From contig JAFGFP010000037.1 in NCBI GenBank assembly GCA_016931015.1, positions 1 through 6,682 of the forward strand: 6,682 nucleotides of DNA, in the 5' to 3' direction. Source of the DNA: Dehalococcoidales bacterium (GTDB taxonomy: Bacteria; Chloroflexota; Dehalococcoidia; Dehalococcoidales; UBA5760). The notes under the pieces are model-generated. The model saw only the letters and a list, made by a program, of their open reading frames with translations, did not search any database and had not been told where the DNA came from. This document shows positions 1 to 5,256 of this stretch, in pieces (position 1 is the first letter of the stretch; every line of letters starts with the position of its first letter). A program made the translations under genes and the position numbers.

Positions 1-62
<62 letters not shown>

Positions 63-71
63 ACAGGGGTT

Positions 72-101
72 ATTGTAGCTTCTGGCAGGCTTGAGTGTCA
101 A
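72..101 (-). promoter_or_regulatory. sigma70-type promoter of the tRNA-Phe gene
   Basis: Reading the minus strand, a perfect -35 TTGACA (101-96) is followed by an 18-base spacer and a -10 TACAAT (77-72). Transcription would start near position 65, about three bases before the mature 5' end of the tRNA. The position and spacing fit a dedicated tRNA promoter. Confidence 0.75.
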
Positions 102-165
102 CTCCGGACCGCCCCAGGACTCTCCTGCGAGGCATGCGCTGCTTCCGGGATAGTTGTTCGGAGTT
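100..165. repeat. long inverted repeat with inner hairpin, upstream of tRNA promoter
   Basis: Positions 100-109 (AACTCCGGAC) pair with 156-165 (GTTCGGAGTT) over ten positions, one of them G-T. Inside the loop, CAGGA (115-119) and TCCTG (123-127) form a perfect five-pair hairpin with a three-base loop. The outer arm overlaps the edge of the tRNA -35 box. There is no U tract on either strand, so it is not an obvious intrinsic terminator. No coding sequence is visible between 63 and 239. Function is unknown. Confidence 0.35.
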
Positions 166-213
166 CCGTTAGGAGGCGGGTCTAGTGGGGTGAGACTGCT
201 TGCGGATAGTGAG

Positions 214-236
214 ATTAAGATACTCCCGGTCTTAAT
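214..236 (-). repeat. inverted repeat just past the DUF5658-like gene stop
   Basis: ATTAAGA (214-220) and TCTTAAT (230-236) are perfect complements around a nine-base loop, beginning four bases after the stop codon of the minus-strand gene. The location suggests a transcript 3' end. The run after the hairpin on the minus strand (CTCACTATCC) has no U tract, so a classical intrinsic terminator is doubtful. Confidence 0.35.
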
Positions 237-239
237 TCG

Positions 240-545
240 TTACGACAGCCCTGATATGATGTGCGAGTTCCAGAGACAGACGAAGCCAATGAGACAGACC
301 CCGACGATAAGGAGTCTGAACTGTCCCCGGTAGAGCATAAGCGCGGCAATGCCCGAGGAGATACCCAGTTTGAAGGCGATGGACGGGACAAAGCCGAGAG
401 CCAGGACGTCCTTCATAAAGAAGTTCATTTCACTGGCCCCCAACGGTAGCGCCTGCCAGGTCAGCAGAATATCGACTATATTGAGTACGATAAAGACCAG
501 GGCCAGTATAATCGCTAGCTTTCCTTTTGATACCGCTGTTATCAT
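240..545 (-). CDS. small three-helix membrane protein, DUF5658-like
   Basis: This encodes a 101-residue, very hydrophobic protein with three likely membrane segments, at about residues 10-31, 47-70 and 77-94. The spacing of polar residues in and after the first helix (Asn22, Asp25, Thr29, Gly36, Glu39, Asn41, Lys59) matches what I recall of DUF5658: an N-x-x-D-x-x-x-T helix, a G-x-x-E-x-N turn, and a Lys in helix two. No biochemical function is known to me for that family. Length is typical and the frame is intact. It starts at ATG 545, only about nine bases after the predicted transcription start, and no good Shine-Dalgarno site is seen in between. It is transcribed towards the tRNA and divergently from the response regulator gene, so it appears monocistronic. 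The family call rests on recalled pattern, not a search. Confidence 0.75.
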   Translation of the reverse strand: MITAVSKGKLAIILALVFIVLNIVDILLTWQALPLGASEMNFFMKDVLALGFVPSIAFKLGISSGIAALMLYRGQFRLLIVGVCLIGFVCLWNSHIISGLS

Positions 546-560
546 GGCTCTTAACCAGAA

Positions 561-589
561 ATTATATCTCCCCCTAATGGGTGGGTCAA
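561..589 (-). promoter_or_regulatory. sigma70-type promoter of the DUF5658-like gene
   Basis: On the minus strand, TTGACC (589-584) is followed by a 17-base spacer and a perfect TATAAT (566-561). Predicted start of transcription is near 554, leaving a leader of only about nine bases before ATG 545. Confidence 0.75.
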
Positions 590-674
590 GATTAACTTTC
601 CTATGTTTAACTGACCATTAAGCTCGGTTTGGAATTAAGAAAATTTTGGCCGCCCTAATCTTTATGTAAAGTCA

Positions 675-700
675 GCTCGCTGTCCCCTAGCCTGGCGAGC
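675..700. repeat. inverted repeat upstream of the response-regulator promoter
   Basis: GCTCGC (675-680) and GCGAGC (695-700) are perfect complements around a 14-base loop, 20 bases before the -35 box at 720. It could be an upstream regulator site or a chance GC-rich hairpin. No U tract follows on either strand. The rest of 590-719 shows no convincing gene. Confidence 0.25.
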
Positions 701-719
701 GGGTCTCGGACCGGGAGTG

Positions 720-748
720 TTGACAAAGCCGTCTCGCCGGTCTAAAAT
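720..748 (+). promoter_or_regulatory. sigma70-type promoter of the regulator-phosphatase unit
   Basis: A perfect -35 TTGACA (720-725), a 17-base spacer and -10 TAAAAT (743-748) predict a start near 755. This gives a leader of roughly 65 bases before the ATG at 822. It probably drives both the response regulator and the phosphatase behind it, since no strong promoter is seen between them. Confidence 0.75.
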
Positions 749-821
749 CAAGCCCGACGATATGGTGACTTTAGTTTAGGTTTTGGTAATTAGAAGGTGC
801 TACTGCGAGGGGGGACTTCCG

Positions 822-1478
822 ATGATTAAGGTGATGGTAGTTGACGAAGAAACCTTTTTCAGACTTGGTTTGAACCAGGTACTATCGCAGCGATCTGATT
901 TTGAGGTGGTGGACTGCGACCCGGCTCAGGAACCGCTGATGGAGACGATTGAGGCTAGCTCTCCCGATGTCGTCATATTGGGCTCGAATCTTCGTACCCA
1001 GAACGGACTCTCCCTGGCCCGGGAGATTGCCAAGTGCTATCCCTACATCAGGGTAATACTGCTGAGCTCCGACCCGAGCGACGAGGTGCTTTTCGAGACT
1101 ATCAAGACCGCGGCCGCGGCCTGCTTGAGCAAGAACGTCCGCGCGGACACCCTGGTCGACACCATCAAGCGTACCTTCAGCGGCGAGTATCCCATTAACG
1201 AGAGCCTCGAGACCAGGCCTATGGTCGCCCGGCGGGTGCTGGAGCAGTTCGAGGAGCTGTCGTCCCTGGGAAAGCCCCTGGAAGAGGTGATTGCCCCGCT
1301 TACCCGTCGGGAGACGCAGATTCTTACCTACATCGCCGAGGGTAATACCAATAAGGAAATCGCTAACAAGCTGGAGATTAGCGAGCAGACGGTTAAGAGT
1401 CATGTCAGTGCCATCCTGCGTAAGCTGAATGCCAACGATAGAGCCCATGCGGTTGCCCTGGTTATGCGCCAGGGGTGA
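822..1478 (+). CDS. LuxR/NarL-family response regulator lacking the receiver phospho-acceptor Asp
   Basis: This is a 218-residue DNA-binding regulator of the usual NarL length. Residues 1-120 form a CheY-like receiver: acidic pair Asp8-Glu9 after strand 1, the strand-4 Ser at LLSS (80-83), and conserved Lys104 in LSK. The phospho-acceptor position after strand 3 (PDVVIL) is Gly54, codon GGC at 981-983, where family members have Asp. Classical Asp phosphorylation is therefore unlikely. Residues 160-218 are a LuxR-type helix-turn-helix (LTRRE, EGNTNKEIA, TVKSHVSAILRKL), fully typical. ATG 822 is preferred because GAGGGGGG (807-814) sits at good spacing; a TTG at 783 would add 13 residues without a ribosome site. 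The stop overlaps a GTG of the next reading frame, so co-transcription with the phosphatase is likely. No histidine kinase gene is in the window. Target genes are unknown. Confidence 0.93.
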   Translation: MIKVMVVDEETFFRLGLNQVLSQRSDFEVVDCDPAQEPLMETIEASSPDVVILGSNLRTQNGLSLAREIAKCYPYIRVILLSSDPSDEVLFETIKTAAAACLSKNVRADTLVDTIKRTFSGEYPINESLETRPMVARRVLEQFEELSSLGKPLEEVIAPLTRRETQILTYIAEGNTNKEIANKLEISEQTVKSHVSAILRKLNANDRAHAVALVMRQG

Positions 1479-1525
1479 CCTGTGGTTCCGGTCTTACTGC
1501 CCGGTGCTGCCCGGCTAGGGTTGCT

Positions 1526-2362
1526 ATGCCTAGCGACAAAATGAAGCGGATATTGCTCGACCCCGACCGTGTTTCCGAACTTACTCCCCAGGAGACCCGG
1601 CAATTGCTGGAACGGGCTCGGGTGCTTTTCGATGGGGAACCAAATCTACTGGAACTTACTGCCGAGGGCAGGGTCGTCTTTATCGGGGACACTCACGGTG
1701 ATTTTGAGGCTACCCGGATCGTAGTTGCAAGATACCTCGGCGATGACCGAAAGCTCGTCTTTCTCGGGGACTACGTCGACCGGGGCCCGGACTCAAAAGC
1801 GAACCTTGATTACCTCTTGTGCCTCAAACTGGCTTATCCGGACAGCCTGTTTCTGCTCCAAGGAAATCACGAGGGGTATGGTGTTATGCGGTTCTGCCCG
1901 GCCGACTTCTGGGAAGGTCTCGATGCGGAGCTAGCCGGGCTATATGAGCAGACGTTACTCCGGCTGCCCCTGGCGGTCTCGGTGGGTAGCGCGCTGGCTT
2001 TGCACGGGGCCTTACCCGATGTGATTACCCTTTCCGATGTTAACCGGATTCAGCCCGGTGACGAGCACTGGAGACAGGTGGTCTGGGGGGACTGGCAGGA
2101 AATTGACGGCGGCTATCTGGGGCTGGATGCCTTCACGGGCAGGCCGCAGTTCGGCAGGGGTTATTTCAGCGGCGTTATGGAGCGGTTGGGGAAGCAGGTT
2201 TTGGTAAGGTCACACCAGCCGTCCGCACCTCGGGTAATGTATGACCGCCGCTGCCTGACGATATTTACCTCGCGGGCCTACATGCCGCTAAGAGCCGTGG
2301 CGGTAGCTGATTTGGGGCGGGAGATAGCGGATACTAGCGGCCTGCTCTTGGAGACGGTCTAG
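1526..2362 (+). CDS. PPP-family Ser/Thr protein phosphatase (calcineurin-like metallophosphoesterase)
   Basis: The 278-residue protein carries the full PPP signature in order: GDTHGD (54-59), GDYVDRG (81-87), GNHE (113-116), a metal-ligand His in LHGALP (His160), and RSHQP (His230). These supply the two-metal site and catalytic His, so the enzyme should be active on phosphoserine or phosphothreonine. The N-terminal helix region (LLERARVLFDGEPNLLEL) resembles the segment before the catalytic core in eukaryotic and archaeal PP1-type enzymes. There is no signal peptide or membrane segment, so it should be cytosolic. ATG 1526 is chosen because AGGG (1517-1520) lies five bases upstream. A GTG at 1475 overlapping the regulator stop would add 17 poorly conserved-looking residues, and ATG 1541 lacks a ribosome site. 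It follows the Asp-less regulator on the same strand, probably in one transcript. Diadenosine-tetraphosphatase activity is a less likely alternative. Confidence 0.9.
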   Translation: MPSDKMKRILLDPDRVSELTPQETRQLLERARVLFDGEPNLLELTAEGRVVFIGDTHGDFEATRIVVARYLGDDRKLVFLGDYVDRGPDSKANLDYLLCLKLAYPDSLFLLQGNHEGYGVMRFCPADFWEGLDAELAGLYEQTLLRLPLAVSVGSALALHGALPDVITLSDVNRIQPGDEHWRQVVWGDWQEIDGGYLGLDAFTGRPQFGRGYFSGVMERLGKQVLVRSHQPSAPRVMYDRRCLTIFTSRAYMPLRAVAVADLGREIADTSGLLLETV

Positions 2363-2372
2363 GGTTTTCGGG

Positions 2373-2401
2373 TCCGGGGCGGTAACTTGTTTCCTCCCGG
2401 A
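2373..2401 (+). repeat. inverted repeat after the phosphatase gene
   Basis: TCCGGG (2373-2378) pairs with CCCGGA (2396-2401), plus one G-T pair inside, ten bases after the phosphatase stop. It may slow or end transcription, but there is no U tract after it, so I do not call it an intrinsic terminator. Confidence 0.3.
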
Positions 2402-2413
2402 GCGTGGCGGGTA

Positions 2414-2442
2414 TTGACAGTCTGCCGCTGGCAGGCTAATAT
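2414..2442 (+). promoter_or_regulatory. sigma70-type promoter of the DUF4870 gene
   Basis: A perfect TTGACA (2414-2419), a 17-base spacer and TAATAT (2437-2442) predict a start near 2449. The leader before the ATG at 2528 is about 80 bases and purine-rich towards its end. The gene is thus likely transcribed independently of the phosphatase. Confidence 0.7.
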
Positions 2443-2527
2443 AAGCCAGTGAATCCACCGGATGCCCGATTTGAGGCATGGCATAAGGTGGAAGAAGAAA
2501 AAGTAGAAAGCAAAAGGAGATTTAGCC

Positions 2528-2917
2528 ATGAGTCTAAAACCGAAAACCGCCGGGCTATTATGTTATCTTGGTTTCTGGGTGACCGGCATCGTCTTCCTGG
2601 TCATCGAAAAGAAGAACAAAGTGATTCGTTTCCACGCCATGCAGGCATTGGTTACCTTCGGTATTATCAATATTATCTGGGGTATCGCTTTAAACGTTGG
2701 TGGCTTTGGGCTTGGATTATGGGGGCTGGGTTGGGGTTTTGGATTCTGGGGACCTCAGGTTATCGCCGCCACGGCTGTTTTTATAATCTTCTACGTCCTG
2801 TGGTGGGTGCTGTGGGGCGTCGGTATGTATAAGGCCTACCACGAGCGGCCGTACCGGATTCCAGTTTTCGGTGGTCTGGCCGAGAAGTGCCTGGCTAAGC
2901 TGGATGGCGGGAAGTAG
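2528..2917 (+). CDS. DUF4870 (Tic20-like fold) small membrane protein
   Basis: A 129-residue protein with the DUF4870 hallmarks: an N-terminal hydrophobic helix (about 8-26, LCYLGFWVTGIVFL), the short charged segment IEKKNK, and the invariant-looking motif RFHAMQ (34-39). A second helix (40-56) follows, then a Gly/Trp/Phe-rich stretch (58-75) and a third helix (78-101). The tail (YRIPVFGGLAEKCLAKL) is also typical. Molecular function is not known to me; the family is common in bacteria and often stands alone. AAAGGAGA (2513-2520), seven bases before ATG, fixes the start. It has its own promoter upstream, and the next promoter begins 16 bases after its stop, so it is probably monocistronic. 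The Gly/Trp-rich loop is more extended than I would expect but is in frame and intact. Confidence 0.9.
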   Translation: MSLKPKTAGLLCYLGFWVTGIVFLVIEKKNKVIRFHAMQALVTFGIINIIWGIALNVGGFGLGLWGLGWGFGFWGPQVIAATAVFIIFYVLWWVLWGVGMYKAYHERPYRIPVFGGLAEKCLAKLDGGK

Positions 2918-2933
2918 CGACCGGCCGCTTTAT

Positions 2934-2963
2934 TTGACTTATATCCCGGTCATCTTCTATACT
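2934..2963 (+). promoter_or_regulatory. sigma70-type promoter of the pantothenate operon
   Basis: TTGACT (2934-2939), an 18-base spacer and TATACT (2958-2963) predict a start near 2970. This leaves a leader of about 178 bases before the first gene at 3148, long enough to hold a cis-acting RNA. Confidence 0.7.
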
Positions 2964-2980
2964 CAAACCGGAAAAAATAT

Positions 2981-3085
2981 GTGCCATCGACCGTTATGGC
3001 GGTGAGCCTGGGCTGAGATGACAAAAAGCGTTAGTCGCTTGGATCGAGTACGACCGAGACGACGGAAAACCAAAGCTAGTCTTTC
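2981..3085 (+). promoter_or_regulatory. structured operon leader, candidate pan RNA motif
   Basis: Between the promoter and the terminator-like hairpin, the leader holds at least three small hairpins. GCCAT/ATGGC pairs 2983-2987 with 2996-3000. AAGCG/CGCTT pairs 3026-3030 with 3036-3040 around loop TTAGT. AAAG/CTTT pairs 3072-3075 with 3081-3084 around loop CTAGT. An alternative fold pairs CTTG (3037-3041 region) with CGAG and GTCG with CGAC, leaving a two-base UA bulge (3049-3050). The downstream genes make pantothenate. A 'pan' RNA motif with bulged adenosines, often in tandem, is known from 5' leaders of such operons in Chloroflexi, Firmicutes and Deltaproteobacteria. I cannot recall its consensus well enough to match it base by base, so the assignment rests on context and structure. 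Confidence 0.45.
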
Positions 3086-3124
3086 AAATACCTTCTCTGC
3101 GGGAAGTGGGGAAGGTATTTTCTT
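3086..3124 (+). terminator. terminator-like hairpin in the pantothenate operon leader (attenuator)
   Basis: Positions 3086-3098 pair with 3108-3120 over thirteen positions: ten consecutive Watson-Crick pairs (AAATACCTTC against its complement), then a C-G flanked by two G-U pairs. The loop is nine bases. The 3' arm runs into TTTTCTT (3118-3124). It lies inside the leader, 24 bases before the first start codon and clear of its ribosome site, which suggests conditional early termination rather than the end of the previous gene. Confidence 0.6.
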
Positions 3125-3147
3125 GGGCTGCCCTAGCGAGAGGTAAC

Positions 3148-4005
3148 ATGCTCAAGTTGGGATTTATCGGAGCCGGTACTATCGGGAGCGCCCTGGCTCT
3201 TAAGTTGAGCCAGCGGGGCTATCCCGTGGTGGCCGCGTCTAGTCGGCATCATACCTCGGCGAAGAAGCTGGCCCAGGCGGTAGGCGGCTGCTCGGCGGTT
3301 ACCAGCAATCAGGAGGTAGCCGGCGCTGCCGAGCTTATCTTTATCACCACCCCCGACGATGCTATCGCTCCCGTGGCCGCTCAGGTTAAGTGGCGCGAGG
3401 GGCAGATGGTTGTACACTGTAGCGGCGCCGATTCAACGGATATCCTGGAGCCGGCCCGCAAGGCGGGAGCCTGCGTCGGTGTCTTTCATCCCCTGCAGAC
3501 CTTCGCCGATAGTGAGCAGGCGGTGGCAAACCTGCCCGGCTCGACCTTTACCCTGGAGGCGGAAGCCCCCCTGCTCGGCGTGCTCCAGGAGATGGCCCAC
3601 GCTCTCGGTGGGCGCTGGATTAAGATAGCGGCGGGCGATAGGGCCGTCTATCACGCGGCGGCGGTTATCGCCTGTAACTACCTGATAACCCTGGTCAAGA
3701 TGGCCACCGACCTGTGGCAGAGCTTCGGCGTCTCCCAGAAAGAGGCTACCGAGGCGCTGCTGCCCCTGATACGGGGCACCGTCCGTAACCTGGAGGCTGT
3801 CGGGCTGCCGCAGTGTCTTACCGGGCCCATCGCCCGGGGCGATAGCGGCACCATAAAGAAGCACCTTGCAGCCTTAGAAAGGGTGTCCCCGGACACGCTG
3901 AGTAGCTACCGGGAGCTCGGTCTTAAGACCATCCCCATCGCTCTCGCCAAGGGTAAAATAAATGAGAGTCAGGCGAAAGAGCTGGAGGCGGCTCTCAAGC
4001 AATAG
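3148..4005 (+). CDS. Rossmann-fold / DUF2520 protein, candidate ketopantoate reductase (PanG-like)
   Basis: A 285-residue, two-domain NAD(P)-dependent dehydrogenase-like protein. The N-terminal Rossmann fold opens with GFIGAGTIGSAL (glycines 8, 10 and 13). After strand 2 comes SSR (31-33), which suggests NADPH rather than NADH. Further DUF2520-family landmarks are ITTPDDAI (66-73), VVHCSG (88-93) and HPLQTF (114-119). The helical DUF2520 domain with a typical AAAVIACNYL segment fills the C-terminal half. It opens an operon with panD, panB and panC, 24 bases ahead of panD, and no PanE/ApbA gene is present. I infer that it reduces ketopantoate to pantoate. I recall that the alternative ketopantoate reductase PanG of Francisella is of this general kind, but cannot verify it here. 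ATG 3148 follows GAGAGG (3138-3143); an upstream GTG at 3106 lies inside the attenuator hairpin and is rejected. The family is certain, the reaction is inferred. Confidence 0.88.
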   Translation: MLKLGFIGAGTIGSALALKLSQRGYPVVAASSRHHTSAKKLAQAVGGCSAVTSNQEVAGAAELIFITTPDDAIAPVAAQVKWREGQMVVHCSGADSTDILEPARKAGACVGVFHPLQTFADSEQAVANLPGSTFTLEAEAPLLGVLQEMAHALGGRWIKIAAGDRAVYHAAAVIACNYLITLVKMATDLWQSFGVSQKEATEALLPLIRGTVRNLEAVGLPQCLTGPIARGDSGTIKKHLAALERVSPDTLSSYRELGLKTIPIALAKGKINESQAKELEAALKQ

Positions 4006-4029
4006 CCAGCCGTTATTCGGGAGGAACTT

Positions 4030-4404
4030 ATGAGAACAATGCTCAAGAGTAAAATCCACCGCGCCCGGGTGAGCACCGTTAGTCTCGATTACGAGGGCAG
4101 TATTACCATCGACGAAACCCTGATGCAGGCCGCCGATATCCTGCCCTACGAGCAGGTGCAGGTGCTCAACCTCAATAACGGCACCCGCTTTACCACCTAT
4201 GCCATCAAGGGTGAGCGAACCGGTGAGATTTGTATTAACGGGGCTGCCGCCCGGCTGGCGGCCAAGGGCGACATTATAATCATCCTTAGCTACTGCCCGG
4301 TCGCCGATGACGAAGCCCCTGACTTCCTGCCCCGGTTGGTATACGTTGATGCTAATAATGCCATCGTTAGCACCAAGTGGCCGGCCGGAGCGCTGCCGCT
4401 GTAA
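4030..4404 (+). CDS. panD: aspartate 1-decarboxylase precursor
   Basis: This pyruvoyl enzyme makes beta-alanine from L-aspartate for pantothenate synthesis. The 124-residue length is normal. The N-terminus MRTMLKSKIHRARV aligns with the E. coli enzyme (MIRTMLQGKLHRVKV). The self-cleavage site is Gly23-Ser24 in YEGSITID, where Ser24 becomes the pyruvoyl group. Lys8, Arg53 and Tyr57 (NGTRFTTYAI, 50-59) and the NGAAA motif (70-74) complete the known active site. The proenzyme looks fully functional. GGGAGGA (4019-4025) ahead of ATG 4030 gives a strong ribosome site. It lies 24 bases after the DUF2520 gene and 11 bases before panB, clearly in one operon. Whether a separate maturation factor is needed cannot be seen from this window. 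Confidence 0.97.
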   Translation: MRTMLKSKIHRARVSTVSLDYEGSITIDETLMQAADILPYEQVQVLNLNNGTRFTTYAIKGERTGEICINGAAARLAAKGDIIIILSYCPVADDEAPDFLPRLVYVDANNAIVSTKWPAGALPL

Positions 4405-4415
4405 AGGAGAACCCG

Positions 4416-5246
4416 ATGCGGACTTCGATAAGCAAGATACGGGAGATGAAGCAAAAGGGCGAGAAAATCGCCATGATTACCGCCTACGACTACGCCATGG
4501 CGAAGATAGTTGACGAGGCGGGTATCCCCATGATTCTGGTGGGTGACAGCCTGGCTATGGTCGTGCTGGGCTACGAATCGACCGTATCGGTAACCATCGA
4601 CGAAATGCTGCACCACACCAAGGCGGTGGTCCGGGGCACTAAGAATGCCCTGGTGGTTGGTGACATGCCCTTTATGACCTATCACACCAGCACCGCCGAT
4701 GCCCTGCGTAATGCGGCTCGCTTTATTCAGGAGGCGGGCGCTCAGGCGGTCAAGCTGGAAGGGGGCGTGACCGTGGCCGAGACGGTAAAGGCTGTCGTTG
4801 ACTGCGGCATACCGGTGATGGGTCATATCGGCCTTACCCCGCAGTCGATTAACCAGCTCGGGGGCTATAAGGTGCAGGGCAGAACCGAAGCGGCGGCTAA
4901 GAGGCTGCTCGAGGATGCTAAGGCCCTGGAGCAGGCGGGCGCCTTCGCCGTGGTTATAGAGACGGTGCCCACCCCCCTGGCAGCCCTCATCACGCGGCGG
5001 ATATCTATCCCCACCATCGGCATCGGGGCCGGTAACGGCTGCGACGGTCAGGTTCAGGTGGTAAGCGACATCTTAGGGCTCTTCACCGACTTCGTGCCCA
5101 AGCACGCCAAGCAGTACGCCAAGCTGGCGGATGAGATTCGGGCGGCGGTTATTGCGTACGGCACAGAGGTGAGAGACGGCCGTTTTCCCACCGAGGCACA
5201 TAGCTTCTCCATGGACGAAAGCGTGCTTGAGGCACTGAAAGAGTAG
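4416..5246 (+). CDS. panB: 3-methyl-2-oxobutanoate hydroxymethyltransferase
   Basis: PanB transfers a hydroxymethyl group from 5,10-methylenetetrahydrofolate to 2-oxoisovalerate, giving ketopantoate, the first committed step to pantothenate. The 276-residue protein has the magnesium ligands Asp44 (LVGDSLAMV) and Asp83 (VVGDMPF) and the substrate-site residues Lys113 and Glu115 (AVKLEGG). His137 (MGHIGLTPQS), the catalytic Glu182 (VIETVP) and GIGAG (202-206) complete the family pattern. It is slightly longer than the 264-residue E. coli enzyme because of its C-terminal tail. AAAGGAGA (4403-4410), which includes the panD stop codon, lies five bases before ATG 4416. An upstream in-frame start at 4377 inside panD is rejected. 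The tight spacing suggests translational coupling with panD. Confidence 0.97.
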   Translation: MRTSISKIREMKQKGEKIAMITAYDYAMAKIVDEAGIPMILVGDSLAMVVLGYESTVSVTIDEMLHHTKAVVRGTKNALVVGDMPFMTYHTSTADALRNAARFIQEAGAQAVKLEGGVTVAETVKAVVDCGIPVMGHIGLTPQSINQLGGYKVQGRTEAAAKRLLEDAKALEQAGAFAVVIETVPTPLAALITRRISIPTIGIGAGNGCDGQVQVVSDILGLFTDFVPKHAKQYAKLADEIRAAVIAYGTEVRDGRFPTEAHSFSMDESVLEALKE

Positions 5247-5256
5247 CGACACCCCG

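Noticed and set aside
261..621. Plus-strand open frames across the DUF5658-like gene
   Set aside because: Their products are low in hydrophobic order and lack ribosome sites, while the minus-strand frame encodes a coherent three-helix membrane protein behind a strong promoter.
783..821. TTG at 783 as the response regulator start
   Set aside because: It would put 13 Cys- and Gly-rich residues before the conserved receiver strand 1, with no ribosome site; ATG 822 has GAGGGGGG upstream.
882..1448. Long open frame antisense to the response regulator
   Set aside because: It mirrors codon bias of the real gene, has no ribosome site or family resemblance, and the sense protein has clear conserved domains.
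1475..1525. GTG at 1475 as the phosphatase start (four-base overlap with the regulator stop)
   Set aside because: The added residues do not look like the family and the ribosome site is too close; ATG 1526 with AGGG is better, though the overlap start cannot be excluded.
2916..2936. Possible terminator AGCG/CGCT followed by TTTATTT after the DUF4870 gene
   Set aside because: The stem is only four pairs and overlaps the stop codon; too weak to call.
3005..3015. GCCTGGGC resembling the 3' core of the ZTP (pfl) riboswitch
   Set aside because: No upstream pfl half-site is found and the element is not next to the terminator as it should be.
3005..3070. TPP riboswitch-like pieces (GGCTGAGAT at 3011-3019; a GATC...GACGG stretch at 3042-3065)
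   Set aside because: The GGGGUGCC-like 5' element and the matching ACCC strand after CTGAGA are missing, so the TPP core cannot form; the genes are for pantothenate, not thiamine.
3433..3864. Open frame antisense to the DUF2520 gene, and another antisense to panB/panC ends (4290-4826, 5149-5619)
   Set aside because: These are shadows of GC-rich coding sequence; the sense frames carry complete family motifs.
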